Positions 28,476 to 37,569 are shown, numbered from the stretch's first letter. The stretch is 64,000 nt of DNA from Listeria swaminathanii (GCF_014229645.1 NZ_JAATOD010000001.1:310001-374000), one strand, 5' to 3'. Numbers and translations are program-made. Notes: generated by a model from the letters alone, not told the origin.

Positions 28476-29870
28476 ATGACTTATAAATTTCCAGAGAATT
28501 TTTGGTGGGGAAGTGCGGCATCCGGCCCACAAACAGAAGGCGCAGCAGATGTAGACGGCAGAAAACCAAGCATTTGGGATCACTGGTATAAAATTGAGCC
28601 AGGTCGTTTCTTTAATGATGTAGGACCTACGAACACATCTAATTTTTACTATCAATATAAAGAAGATATTGCTTTGATGAAGCAAACGGGACATAATTCT
28701 TTCCGTACGTCGATTCAGTGGTCACGTCTTATTCCAGATGGTATTGGCGAAGTGAACCCGAAAGCAGTTGATTTTTACAATCGTGTTATTGATGAAATGC
28801 TTGCAAATGACGTAGAACCATTTATGAATTTATATCATTTTGATATGCCAATGTCGATGCAAGAAAAAGGCGGTTTTGAAAGCCGTGAAGTAGTGGACGC
28901 ATATGCTATATTTGCGAAAACTTGTTTTGAATTATTTGGTGATCGTGTGAAACATTGGTTTACTTTTAATGAGCCGATTGTTCCGGTTGAAGCGGGCTAT
29001 TTATACGATATGCACTATCCGAATGTCGTTGATTTTAAACGCGCGACACAAGTTGCTTACCATACTACTTTGGCACACGCGCTTGCTGTGAAAGAATTCC
29101 ATGCACTGGAAATTCCAGAAGGCCAAATCGGAATCATTTTAAACTTAACACCATCGTATCCAAGAAGCCAAAATCCGGCTGATTTAAAAGCGGCTCATAT
29201 TGCGGATCTAATTTTCAACCGCAGTTTCCTTGATCCGGTTACAAAAGGGGAATTCCCGGCTGACTTAGTAGAAATTATCCGCGAACATGATGCGCTTCCA
29301 GAGTATACGGAAGAAGATTTGGCGATTATTAAAAACAACATTATTGATATTCTTGGTGTGAACTACTACCAACCGCGTCGTGTGAAAGCGAAAGAATACG
29401 CGGCTCATCCGGATGCGCCGTTTATGCCAGAACACCTTTTTGATAATTATGAAATGCCTTACCGTAAAATGAATCCGTATCGTGGCTGGGAAATTTTTGA
29501 AAGAGCGATTTATGATATTGCGATTAATCTGCGCGACAACTACGATAATATCCCGTTCTTTATTTCCGAAAATGGTATGGGTGTAGAGGGCGAAAGTCGT
29601 TATCGTAACGCAGACGGAATGATTGAAGATACGTACCGAATTGACTTCATTAAGAGTCATTTGAAATGGCTTCATAAAGCAATTGAAGAAGGCGCTAACT
29701 GCCATGGTTATCACCTTTGGACGTTCATGGATTGCTGGAGCTGGGCGAATGCTTACAAAAATCGTTATGGCTTAGTGGAAGTTGATTTGGATAATGACTT
29801 CAAACGTACTGTAAAAGCATCCGGACATTGGTACAAAGAACTTTCAGAAAACAATGGTTTTGAAGACTAA
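28476..29870 (+). CDS. Glycoside hydrolase family 1, probable 6-phospho-beta-glucosidase
   Basis: 464 residues. The acid/base glutamate is E166 in FNEP and the nucleophile is E365 in ISENGMG. Near the C-terminus CWSWANAYKNRYGL has Ser where non-phospho enzymes have Glu (FEW), a feature of enzymes acting on 6-phosphorylated sugars. It would hydrolyse phosphorylated beta-glucosides delivered by a PTS, but no PTS gene is next to it. It is followed 43 bases later by a GntR gene that probably controls it. Confidence 0.88.
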   Translation: MTYKFPENFWWGSAASGPQTEGAADVDGRKPSIWDHWYKIEPGRFFNDVGPTNTSNFYYQYKEDIALMKQTGHNSFRTSIQWSRLIPDGIGEVNPKAVDFYNRVIDEMLANDVEPFMNLYHFDMPMSMQEKGGFESREVVDAYAIFAKTCFELFGDRVKHWFTFNEPIVPVEAGYLYDMHYPNVVDFKRATQVAYHTTLAHALAVKEFHALEIPEGQIGIILNLTPSYPRSQNPADLKAAHIADLIFNRSFLDPVTKGEFPADLVEIIREHDALPEYTEEDLAIIKNNIIDILGVNYYQPRRVKAKEYAAHPDAPFMPEHLFDNYEMPYRKMNPYRGWEIFERAIYDIAINLRDNYDNIPFFISENGMGVEGESRYRNADGMIEDTYRIDFIKSHLKWLHKAIEEGANCHGYHLWTFMDCWSWANAYKNRYGLVEVDLDNDFKRTVKASGHWYKELSENNGFED

Positions 29871-29913
29871 ATGTGATAAAATAAAAGTATTATGTGTAAA
29901 GAGGTGAACTTCC

Positions 29914-30642
29914 GTGGCTCAGAACCAGACGAAATATAGCTTTATTGCTGAAGAAATCCGCAAAAGAATTATGAATCACGCCTATCCGCTAAATCAACCT
30001 ATTCCTGATGAGATAACTTTGGCGAAAGAGTTTGATTGTAGTCGAATGACAATGAAAAAGGCGCTTGAAGTACTTGTACTTGAAGGCTTACTATACCGAA
30101 AACGCGGACATGGTACTTTCATTATCAAATCGGCGCTGGACGCGGACCGCTTGCAGATTCATAACCAAGAGGTAAATGGCTTCACTAAACTTTTGAACGG
30201 CAAGAAAGTTATTAGCAAAGTAATTGAGTTTAAAGTCATTTTTCCAACCGAAGAAATTGCCGAACGTCTTCATATCGAGATGGAAACACCGATTTATGAT
30301 ATTCTTCGGGTTCGGCTAGTGAAAGATGAACCATATGTGCTCGAACACACGTATATGCCAGTTGGCGTTATCCCGGGCATTAATCAGCAAATTTTAGAAG
30401 GATCAATTTATTCGTATATTCAAGACGATTTGAACCTGAAAATTGCAAGTTCGTATAAACAAATTCGTGCGGATAAAGCGACACTGCTTGATCAGCAATA
30501 TCTCGACTGCGCTTCGGATGATCCCGTTGTCGAAGTAGAACAAACCGTTTATTTAAACAATGGTCTCGCGTTTGAATTTTCCAGATCGCGCCACCGTTAT
30601 GATAAATTCGTGTTTACAACAGTGAATATAGCTAGACGTTAA
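29914..30642 (+). CDS. GntR-family regulator (HutC/UTRA subfamily)
   Basis: 242 residues. The N-terminal winged helix has the GntR pattern (EEIRKRIMN, IPDEITLAKEFDCSRMTMKKALEVL, LYRKRGHGTFI); the rest is a UTRA sugar-phosphate-binding domain (YDILRVRLVKDEPYVLEHTYMPV). Such proteins repress sugar genes and respond to phosphorylated sugars, consistent with the preceding GH1 gene. The start is GTG at 29914 after GAGGTGA. Confidence 0.9.
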   Translation: MAQNQTKYSFIAEEIRKRIMNHAYPLNQPIPDEITLAKEFDCSRMTMKKALEVLVLEGLLYRKRGHGTFIIKSALDADRLQIHNQEVNGFTKLLNGKKVISKVIEFKVIFPTEEIAERLHIEMETPIYDILRVRLVKDEPYVLEHTYMPVGVIPGINQQILEGSIYSYIQDDLNLKIASSYKQIRADKATLLDQQYLDCASDDPVVEVEQTVYLNNGLAFEFSRSRHRYDKFVFTTVNIARR

Positions 30643-30645
30643 AAT

Positions 30646-30694
30646 AAAAAGAAGCTAGAGAAAGTGAGAAATCATTTTATCTAGCTTCTTTTTT
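30646..30694 (+). terminator. Terminator after GntR gene
   Basis: AAAAAGAAGCTAGA pairs with TCTAGCTTCTTTTT, loop of 20 bases. Confidence 0.85.
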
Positions 30695-30751
30695 GAGTAT
30701 CAAAGCAGTTTAAATTATTATTAGGTGTAATTTGTATAAAAATATGGATTT

Positions 30752-30830
30752 GTTCACAAAATAGACATATTTATATACTTGATAATAATTTAGGATTCTT
30801 ATATAATACTTAGCCCAATTATGTACAGAT
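30752..30830 (+). promoter_or_regulatory. Promoter module copy 1: 19-bp element plus sigma-A promoter
   Basis: GTTCACAAAATAGACATAT (30752-30770), then TTGATA (30779-30784), 17 bases, TATAAT (30802-30807), then TTAGCCCAATTATGT. The same arrangement recurs 179-180 bases downstream, so this is a duplicated regulated promoter. Confidence 0.75.
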
Positions 30831-30930
30831 TTTAAATATAGTCCTGCTGTTTAGGCTATACGGAACTTTGGAAAGAAATAATATTACTCCTTGTATAAGA
30901 TCATTTTAATAGTTTATAGAAATTATTTTC

Positions 30931-31010
30931 GTTCACAAAATAGACATATTCCAACTCATTGATAATGTTTTTTGCCTAATATATAATTGTTGAGCCTAAT
31001 TAAGTGCTAG
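30931..31010 (+). promoter_or_regulatory. Promoter module copy 2: identical 19-bp element plus sigma-A promoter
   Basis: GTTCACAAAATAGACATAT (30931-30949), TTGATA (30959-30964), 17 bases, TATAAT (30982-30987), then TTGAGCCTAATTAAGT. The initiation point would be near 30994, about 90 bases before the MucBP protein start. The stretch between the two copies holds no gene. Confidence 0.8.
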
Positions 31011-31082
31011 TTTAATTCTCCTTTTGATAGGAAGAGTGAGCAGTTAAAATGAGAAATTAGTTATATGAGGAGGGATAGTACT

Positions 31083-32546
31083 ATGAAGAAAAAATACTTT
31101 CTTTGCGTATTCGCAGTAATATTATTTTTCGCAGGTTTTCTTTTTGGAAATTCACCGGTGAATGCTGCTGAAACTGATACAAGCAATGTGACGTATAATT
31201 ACATTGATATTAGCACATTAACGGAAACGCAACAAAATAGTATTATCAATGGGAATCCAAACGAGGCACTTACAAATGATTATGAAAACTATTCCTTTGT
31301 GTATCAAAAAAATACTTCAGGACCAACTACAAATACAGATAATACTACTGACCATAATAAGCATCAAAATGGGACAATATTAAAAACCGGAGATGTTGGC
31401 CCAAATATTTATTTAATCATTCTAGGATTTATTTTATTAGGAATCAGTATTGGACTTCTTACATTGAAAAAAAGACACGCTAAACAGCTACTAGTATTTC
31501 TTCTTGTCTTTGGTGGTAGTAGTTTGTTAGTTGGGTCGATTGTTCAAGCAACAGAAAATAGTAACTTAAAAACCCAAGAATCTCAAACAGTCTCAAAAGG
31601 AACGAAAGAATCGAAACAACCTGAATCAATTGCAGGGTATACGTATGTAGGATATATACACACACGTAAAAATAATACACCGCCCGTAGTTGAAAAAGGA
31701 ACTGTAACTATAAACTATCAGGATGAACAAGGAAATTCGCTGGCAACTAGTGAAACACTTGAAGGCTACATTGACCAACCATATCAGATTGCAACGAAAA
31801 ATATTGAGGGCTACCAATTAAAAGAAGTGAACGGAAATACAACAGGAACTTTTACAGAAAAAGCGCAAGTTGTTACTTATGTTTATCAAAAAGTACCTGT
31901 AGCTACCGTAACTGTTAAGTACCTCGATCAAGATGGAAAACAAATCCATGATTCACAAACAATTAACGGTAATATTGGAGAACCATATGATGCTTCAACA
32001 AATAAATTCAAATTACAAATTGATGGATACACATTAGATACAACGAAACTGCCAAACAAAGCAAATGGTACTTTCACTAATCAAACTACAGAAGTAACGT
32101 ATATCTATACGAAAGAAGCGCAAGATGTTAAAATAACGATTAAATTTATTGATAGGAATGGGAATCCATTTGTTTTAACGGATTTAACAACCTATAAAAA
32201 CGGCGGGTTAGTACCTGTTTATCCTAATTTAGACCAATATCATATGAGACTAAATTACAATCAACAAATTTATAATCAAGGAGAAGCAGTGCCTGATATT
32301 GTTATCTCAGCTAAAGAAGGGGAAACCTATTCGTTACCAGAAAGAATGACCTTTAATATACTGGATGATCAAGGGAACCAAATCCCCTATGTTATTTCGC
32401 AAAATGCCGATTTCGGTAGTACCGGGATTGAGAGGTGGGAAAACTGCCAAAGTATACCAGCCAATCGCGAAGGAACACTGACTAGTGAAGATGTGGTGGT
32501 TACGTATCAGATACTTGTTTATGGGGTTATGATCCCTGAGCCATAA
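31083..32546 (+). CDS. MucBP-repeat surface protein with internal sorting-signal-like hairpin
   Basis: 487 residues. Signal peptide 1-28 (VNAA), an 80-residue exposed segment, then L100-K-T-G-D, a hydrophobic helix (about 109-128), KKRH, and a second hydrophobic helix (135-155). This is exactly the layout of an LPXTG sorting tail followed by a fresh signal peptide, all in one frame. Two MucBP domains follow (about 206-270 and 274-345), plus a divergent third module to the end. No C-terminal LPXTG, WxL or GW anchor is present, so a two-helix membrane hairpin is the likely anchor. MucBP domains occur in mucin-binding proteins. I set the start at ATG 31083 after GAGGAGGG. I recall it as lmo0576. 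Confidence 0.8.
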   Translation: MKKKYFLCVFAVILFFAGFLFGNSPVNAAETDTSNVTYNYIDISTLTETQQNSIINGNPNEALTNDYENYSFVYQKNTSGPTTNTDNTTDHNKHQNGTILKTGDVGPNIYLIILGFILLGISIGLLTLKKRHAKQLLVFLLVFGGSSLLVGSIVQATENSNLKTQESQTVSKGTKESKQPESIAGYTYVGYIHTRKNNTPPVVEKGTVTINYQDEQGNSLATSETLEGYIDQPYQIATKNIEGYQLKEVNGNTTGTFTEKAQVVTYVYQKVPVATVTVKYLDQDGKQIHDSQTINGNIGEPYDASTNKFKLQIDGYTLDTTKLPNKANGTFTNQTTEVTYIYTKEAQDVKITIKFIDRNGNPFVLTDLTTYKNGGLVPVYPNLDQYHMRLNYNQQIYNQGEAVPDIVISAKEGETYSLPERMTFNILDDQGNQIPYVISQNADFGSTGIERWENCQSIPANREGTLTSEDVVVTYQILVYGVMIPEP

Positions 32547-32569
32547 GTAAATCAAACTATTCGAAAATA

Positions 32570-32602
32570 AAAAAACCAATCTCTAGACGAGATTGGTTTT
32601 TT
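32570..32602. terminator. Bidirectional terminator
   Basis: AAAAAACCAATCTC and GAGATTGGTTTTTT around a TAGAC loop. Confidence 0.9.
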
Positions 32603-33059
32603 AAATACGTTCTTTACGACCACGGAACGCTCTGATACTATGATTAAAAACCTCCGAGAGCATTAATCCAGCAGCAATCGCGCCAGCAACCACTGTAACT
32701 TGTACAGAAAAGCCAATCGCTTCCGTATAATCACCTAACACAAAATTGCGCACGGCTTGGTAAGCGAGGCCCCCGGGAACGAGTGGCACAATTCCCGGAA
32801 CATTGAATATCGTAATCGGCATTTTTTTATGTTTCGCAAAAAAGTGACTCAGCACAGCGACCACAAAAGCTCCAGCCAGAGAAGATGCCCCCGTCCCAGA
32901 ATCCATTTGCATCAAAGTCCAGTAAGCCATCCAACCAAATGTCCCTGTAATCCCACAAGCATTCAGCGCTCTTTTCGGCACATTTGTAATAATCGCAAAC
33001 GTCACAGTCGCAACATAACTCAGCACTAATTGAATAATAATAGTCCAAACTAAATCCAT
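32601..33059 (-). CDS. ThrE-like exporter, C-terminal half protein
   Basis: 152 residues with four to five membrane helices; PF12821-type threonine/serine exporter domain (VPKRALNACGITGTFGWMAYW, PGIVPLVPGGLAYQAVRNFV). In actinobacterial ThrE this domain is fused to the other half; here it is a separate gene 13 bases after its partner. The start ATG 33059 follows AAAGGAGGCGC. Export of threonine/serine or small peptides is inferred. Confidence 0.82.
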   Translation of the reverse strand: MDLVWTIIIQLVLSYVATVTFAIITNVPKRALNACGITGTFGWMAYWTLMQMDSGTGASSLAGAFVVAVLSHFFAKHKKMPITIFNVPGIVPLVPGGLAYQAVRNFVLGDYTEAIGFSVQVTVVAGAIAAGLMLSEVFNHSIRAFRGRKERI

Positions 33060-33072
33060 TATAGCGCCTCCT

Positions 33073-33825
33073 TTATAAGAAAAAGCGGAAAACAACCGCG
33101 ATTCCAATTCCTATTGCACAAGAAGTAAGTAGCGCTTCTGTTCCGCGTGCCATCCCGCTAAGTAAATGCCCAGCAATCAAATCCCGAACCGCATTCGTAA
33201 TCGGCACACCGGGAACAAGCGGCATCACGCCACCAATAATCATCGTATCTAAATTAATCCCCCAACCAATCGAAATCGTCAAAACAGCTAAGAGACCAAC
33301 CGTTAACGAAGCTAAAAATTCCGCTAAAAACTTCACCTTCATAAAAATCTGCGTATAATAAAAAATGATAAAACCGATAGCGCCAATGATACAAGTTGGA
33401 ATGAAATCAAACCAACCGCCACCAAAAATAACCATCAACGAGCCACTAACAAGTGATGCTGCGATAATCTGCAACCAAATAGGGAAATAGCGCACATCTT
33501 TATCTAAATTAACGAGCTTTGTATGTAATTCTTGCAAGGAAATTCTCTTTTCAGCGAAATCCCTAGAAAATTCATTGACCATTGATACTTTTTCTAAATT
33601 AATTGTTCTTGTCGGAATTTGCTGTAATTGCACATTACGTTCTCCTTCAAGCGACATAAAAAGCCCAGTCGGCGTCACGAAACTAATCCCCTTTTTATTA
33701 CTAGCGATGGTTGCAATGCGGTTCATCGTATCTTCTACGCGATACATTTCAGCGCCACTTTCCATCATTATTTTGCCCGCCATTAAGCATGTTTCTAGCA
33801 AATAATCTGTTGTTTCCGTCGACAT
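33073..33825 (-). CDS. ThrE-like exporter, N-terminal half protein (DUF1212)
   Basis: 250 residues: a soluble N-terminal domain (LMAGKIMMESGAEMYRVEDTMNRIA, family signature) followed by about five membrane helices and PLVPGVPITNAVRDLIAGHLLSG. It forms the two-gene exporter with the following gene. The start ATG has GGAGGTGC ahead. Function as an amino-acid exporter is from family knowledge. Confidence 0.85.
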   Translation of the reverse strand: MSTETTDYLLETCLMAGKIMMESGAEMYRVEDTMNRIATIASNKKGISFVTPTGLFMSLEGERNVQLQQIPTRTINLEKVSMVNEFSRDFAEKRISLQELHTKLVNLDKDVRYFPIWLQIIAASLVSGSLMVIFGGGWFDFIPTCIIGAIGFIIFYYTQIFMKVKFLAEFLASLTVGLLAVLTISIGWGINLDTMIIGGVMPLVPGVPITNAVRDLIAGHLLSGMARGTEALLTSCAIGIGIAVVFRFFL

Positions 33826-33989
33826 AACTAAGCACCTCCAGCCCTTTATTACTTCTCAATCGTAACGCAATCAAATCAAAAATTCTAGTGGGAAGGGCGC
33901 TTTTTTTGAAATTGCGATTGTTTCAATGTGATTTGGGGTAAATATTTGATAGTATGGTAGATATAGCACCGGAAAGGATAAGGATTATT

Positions 33990-34196
33990 TTGGCGAATAT
34001 TGAATATGAAATTATAGAAGAAATTGGCGTATTATCTGAAAATGCACGTGGCTGGCGGAAAGAATTAAATAAAGTGAGCTGGAACGGACGCCCACCGAAA
34101 TACGATATCCGCGACTGGTCAGACGATCACGAGAAAATGGGCAAAGGGATTACACTAACTGACGAAGAGGCAGAAGAACTAAAAAAACTGTTATAG
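33990..34196 (+). CDS. PC4/YdbC-like single-stranded DNA-binding protein
   Basis: 68 residues if started at TTG 33990 (AGGATTATT ahead), or 80 from ATG 33954. The core WRKELNKVSWNGRPPKYDIR followed by DW-DDHEKMGKGITLTDEEA is the YdbC family, a bacterial relative of transcription coactivator PC4 that binds single-stranded nucleic acid. I prefer the shorter form because family members start close to the IEYEIIEEIGVLSEN segment. It is 18 bases upstream of the hydrolase gene, likely in one transcript. Confidence 0.8.
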   Translation: MANIEYEIIEEIGVLSENARGWRKELNKVSWNGRPPKYDIRDWSDDHEKMGKGITLTDEEAEELKKLL

Positions 34197-34214
34197 TAAG
34201 GGCTGGTGTATAGG

Positions 34215-34877
34215 ATGAGAATGTTTGCGTATGATATTTATGAACCAATTGGTAGAAAAGATGGGGACACGTTTCCCGTAATTTTTGCACTCCATGGTTT
34301 CGGTGGGGATGAGCTTGATATGGCAGGTCGACTGGAGTTATTAATGGACCGCTTTGTCGTTGTCTCGATGCGAGGCGATGTCGAATATGGTCCAACATAT
34401 GGCTTTTATCACATGGTAACAGAAGGGGACCCTAATCCGCGTGAGGTGGACTATGCAAGCTTGCGTGTCGCGCAGTTTATTGATGAAATTTGCAATGATT
34501 ATGTTTCGATTGATCGTGAACAAGTTTTTCTGGCGGGATTTGACCAAGGGGCTGTTTTAACGATTTCAATCATGCAAAGTTACGGTGGCCAATATAAGGC
34601 AGCAGCGTTATTAAGTGGTCGTTTGCCATATTATATAGAAGACAGACCGGCTAATTTAATGTTGAAAGATAAGCGTATTTTTATCGGTCATGGTATTGAA
34701 GATGCTGTCATTCAAATTGCTGAGGCAGAGGACATTGCTAAATTCTTTGAGAACATGGGTTGTAATGTCGAAAAGCATAGTTATTTTATTGGGCATAATG
34801 TTAACGAAGCTGAAGAGGACGACTTATACAGCTGGTTTGAAAGTTTTTTGCCAAACCAACCAGTGAAAAATAAATAA
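34215..34877 (+). CDS. Alpha/beta hydrolase of carboxylesterase type with Asp at the nucleophile position
   Basis: 220 residues (possible starts 34206 GTG, 34215 or 34221 ATG). The fold landmarks of the phospholipase/carboxylesterase family are clear: FALHGFGGDELD (oxyanion loop), LAGFD110QGAVLTI (nucleophile elbow), GHGIED163AVI and IGH194N. The elbow normally reads GFSQG; here the serine is aspartate, as in dehalogenases and epoxide hydrolases, while the acid and histidine remain. It is therefore either a different chemistry or a non-hydrolytic derivative. Confidence 0.8.
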   Translation: MRMFAYDIYEPIGRKDGDTFPVIFALHGFGGDELDMAGRLELLMDRFVVVSMRGDVEYGPTYGFYHMVTEGDPNPREVDYASLRVAQFIDEICNDYVSIDREQVFLAGFDQGAVLTISIMQSYGGQYKAAALLSGRLPYYIEDRPANLMLKDKRIFIGHGIEDAVIQIAEAEDIAKFFENMGCNVEKHSYFIGHNVNEAEEDDLYSWFESFLPNQPVKNK

Positions 34878-34910
34878 AAACCAGCGACCATATCCGGTCG
34901 CTGTTTTTTT
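34876..34910. terminator. Bidirectional terminator
   Basis: CAGCGACC and GGTCGCTG stem with flanking A and T runs. Confidence 0.9.
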
Positions 34911-36096
34911 AAATATCCAAAGTAAGAAATAGTACTTTTAGATAATTACCTTCTGGAAAGTTTTTATTTACAGTGAAATCTGCTGGGAGAGAGTGGCTCT
35001 CAACAATTTTATACGTACGGTCGGTTGTTTCGAACGCTTCGGCAACCATTTTTTTGAAAGCTTTCATTCCAAAGCCGGCATAGTTAGTAGATGCGATGAT
35101 TGTGCCATTTGGAGCTGTGATATCAATAATTTCGCGAAGTAAAGCAGGATAATCTTTAGCAGCTCGGAAAGTGACTTTTTTCGTACGGGCAAAGCTTGGC
35201 GGGTCAACAACGACTAAATCAAACGTCAATTGTTTCCGCACAGCATATTTGAAATAATGGAAAACATCTTCTACGATAATAGACTGCCCACTTGGATCTA
35301 ATCCGTTCACCTCCATTTGCTCTTTTGTTTTGCTTAGCGAGCGACCAGCAACATCAACACTAGTTGTTTTGCTTGCGCCACCGAACAACGCTGCAACAGA
35401 AAAGGCACCCGTATAGGAGAAGGTGTTCAGTACATTTTTCGATACTGAGTAATCTTCGCTAATACGTCTCCGTACATCACGCTGATCTAGGAAAATTCCC
35501 GTCATCCAACCATCATCTAAGTATGTGGCATAATTAATACCATTTTCTTTAATAATCAATGGGAAAGTTGCTTTTTGACCGGCAACGAAATCTTCTTTAG
35601 TATCTTCTTGGAAACGTCTTTTTTCATAAATACCGTTGATTTCTGGGAAAGATAGGAAGATATCAATAATCATTTTTTGGAAAGAATAGACGCCTACGCT
35701 GTACCACTGAATAACTAGGAAACCATCGTAATAATCAGCCGTAAAACCGCCAAAGCCATCTCCTTCACCATTAAAAATTCGGAAAGCCGTTGTCGAGTCA
35801 TCCGCGAATAAAAATTGGCGTTTCTGAATAGCTTCTGTGATTAAACGAGTTAATAGAGTTTCATCCAGCTGTTCTTTTTTATCCCATGTAAACAGCCAGC
35901 CGTCACCTTTGTTTTGTTCGCCGTGATAACCTCTGGCAACAAAATGGCCGTTTGCGTCTGTTAATTCGAATACATCGCCTTCTTGAAGCTCTTTCGGCCA
36001 TTTTTCCATACGTTCTTTAAGAATTAAGGGATAGCCTTCTTTGTAGCCTTTTGTGAATTTAGGGAAGATCTTTACTTTTATAGAGTTCTTCATCAT
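34909..36096 (-). CDS. Class I rRNA methyltransferase, RlmI-like (PUA + SAM domain)
   Basis: 395 residues: an N-terminal PUA domain (about 1-75), a middle domain, and a C-terminal Rossmann methyltransferase with VLNTFSYTGAFSVAA (SAM loop) and VVVDPPSF (catalytic DPPSF; the RlmI-type m5C enzymes also use a cysteine that I do not place with certainty). Probable target is a 23S rRNA cytosine. It converges on the hydrolase gene through a shared terminator. Confidence 0.85.
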   Translation of the reverse strand: MMKNSIKVKIFPKFTKGYKEGYPLILKERMEKWPKELQEGDVFELTDANGHFVARGYHGEQNKGDGWLFTWDKKEQLDETLLTRLITEAIQKRQFLFADDSTTAFRIFNGEGDGFGGFTADYYDGFLVIQWYSVGVYSFQKMIIDIFLSFPEINGIYEKRRFQEDTKEDFVAGQKATFPLIIKENGINYATYLDDGWMTGIFLDQRDVRRRISEDYSVSKNVLNTFSYTGAFSVAALFGGASKTTSVDVAGRSLSKTKEQMEVNGLDPSGQSIIVEDVFHYFKYAVRKQLTFDLVVVDPPSFARTKKVTFRAAKDYPALLREIIDITAPNGTIIASTNYAGFGMKAFKKMVAEAFETTDRTYKIVESHSLPADFTVNKNFPEGNYLKVLFLTLDI

Positions 36097-36128
36097 GCAC
36101 CGTCTTTCATTAAGATAAAATTTCCAAC

Positions 36129-36165
36129 AAAAAACCTGTGAAGCGAACTGCTTGCTCCACAGGTT
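36129..36165 (-). terminator. Terminator of iap
   Basis: On the minus strand AACCTGTG-GAGC pairs with GCTT-CACAGGTT and is followed by T's, just after the p60 stop. Confidence 0.85.
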
Positions 36166-36180
36166 ACTTTAAGTTATTAA

Positions 36181-37569
36181 TTATACGCGACCGAAGCCAA
36201 CTAGATATTTACCCCAGCCAGAGCCGTGGATGTTATCGTATTTAACGCCATTGTCTTGCGCGTTAATCATTTGACCATTACCAACGTAGATACCAACGTG
36301 AGAAATTCCGCTACCATAGTCGAAGAATACTAGATCACCAGGTTTTGCTTGGGATTCAGAGATTCTTGTAGTACTAGAGTATTGCGCGCCAGAAGTACGT
36401 GGAAGCGAGATACCAGCTTTAGCAAATACATATTTAGTGTAACCAGAGCAATCAAATGTAGTTGGTCCGTTACCACCCCATGAATAAGCTTTTCCAAGGT
36501 GTTTTTGAGCTTCGGCTAAGATAATAGCACTTGCGCTCGCATTGTTTGTAGAACCTTGGCTAGTATTAGCATTCGTGTTTGTATTTGTGTTTTTAGATGG
36601 TGTGCTTGTCTTCGTGTTAGTGTTTGTATTTTTAGATGGTGCTGGAGCTGGAGCAGGTGCTGGTTTTGCAGCTTCTGCTGGAGCTTTTGTTGTTGTTTGT
36701 TTTTCAGTTGTTACTTCTTTTTTCTCAGTAGTGGCAGTATTTGTATTTTCTTTTACTGCTGGTGCTGCTTGTTTTTCAGCTGCTGGAGCTTCAGTTTTCA
36801 CTTCGGCTTTTGGAGTAGCTGTGTTAGCAGTTTGTTTAACAGCAATTTTTTGACCTACATAGATAGAAGAAGAAGATAAATTATTCCATGACATAATGTC
36901 TTGAACGGAAACACCGTATTTTACGGATAACGCCCAAATTGTGTCACCACTTTTAACAGTGTATGTAGTAGCGTTTTGGTCTACTACAGGCGTTTCTTTA
37001 GTTTCTGCCGCTTTTGGAGCAGGTGTAGTTGCTTGAGTTGTTTGTTTTACTTCTGTTTTTGTTTCAGCAGCAGGTGCCGCTTGTTGAGTAGTAGCTTCTT
37101 TTTTCACTTCTTGTGTAGTTGTAACAGGAGTGCTTGCTACTTTGTCAGTTAAGTATTTACCGTTAACGAAACCGGTTTTTCCATCATTGTAAGTAATTTT
37201 ATGCCAACCGTTAGATTCAGTTGTTTCTACAGTTACTTTTGTTCCGCCTTTGATTGACGTGATAATGCTGTTGTCAACACCAGCGCCAGTACGGACGTTT
37301 AGCCAAGTTGCACTAACAGATTTCTCTGTTTTTTCAGTAGCAGCCTCAACTTCATTTACTTGTAATTTTTGACCTGGTACGATTTTATCAGTTGTTAAAT
37401 TGTTTGCTTTTTTAATTGCGTCAACAGTTGTCCCTTTACTTTGAGCGATACCCCAAAGAGTATCTCCAGCTTCAACTACTACAGTGCTTGCGGATGCGAT
37501 CGTTGGTGCAGCAAATGCTGTTACCGCAATCCCAGCTGTAGCCGCGATAGTTGCTTTTTTCATGTTCAT
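36181..37569 (-). CDS. iap: Invasion-associated protein p60 (peptidoglycan endopeptidase)
   Basis: 462 residues. Signal peptide 1-27; LysM 1 at about 29-72; SH3b at about 85-143; LysM 2 at about 202-246; a Pro/Ala/Lys/Thr-rich linker; a short Thr-Asn repeat (about 313-336); then the NlpC/P60 domain (345-462) with C374 in FDCSGY and H424 in ISHVGIY. It cleaves wall peptides during division. Listeria p60 is a known SecA2-dependent export substrate, and secA2 lies divergently next door. The Thr-Asn tract here is shorter than in the L. monocytogenes reference as I remember it; this tract varies by strain and species. Confidence 0.97.
   Translation of the reverse strand: MNMKKATIAATAGIAVTAFAAPTIASASTVVVEAGDTLWGIAQSKGTTVDAIKKANNLTTDKIVPGQKLQVNEVEAATEKTEKSVSATWLNVRTGAGVDNSIITSIKGGTKVTVETTESNGWHKITYNDGKTGFVNGKYLTDKVASTPVTTTQEVKKEATTQQAAPAAETKTEVKQTTQATTPAPKAAETKETPVVDQNATTYTVKSGDTIWALSVKYGVSVQDIMSWNNLSSSSIYVGQKIAVKQTANTATPKAEVKTEAPAAEKQAAPAVKENTNTATTEKKEVTTEKQTTTKAPAEAAKPAPAPAPAPSKNTNTNTKTSTPSKNTNTNTNANTSQGSTNNASASAIILAEAQKHLGKAYSWGGNGPTTFDCSGYTKYVFAKAGISLPRTSGAQYSSTTRISESQAKPGDLVFFDYGSGISHVGIYVGNGQMINAQDNGVKYDNIHGSGWGKYLVGFGRV

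Noticed and set aside
36542..36879. Val/Phe- and Cys/Trp-rich plus-strand open frames across from iap
   Set aside because: They are complements of the Thr-Asn and Pro-Ala repeats of p60; repeat composition keeps the frames open.
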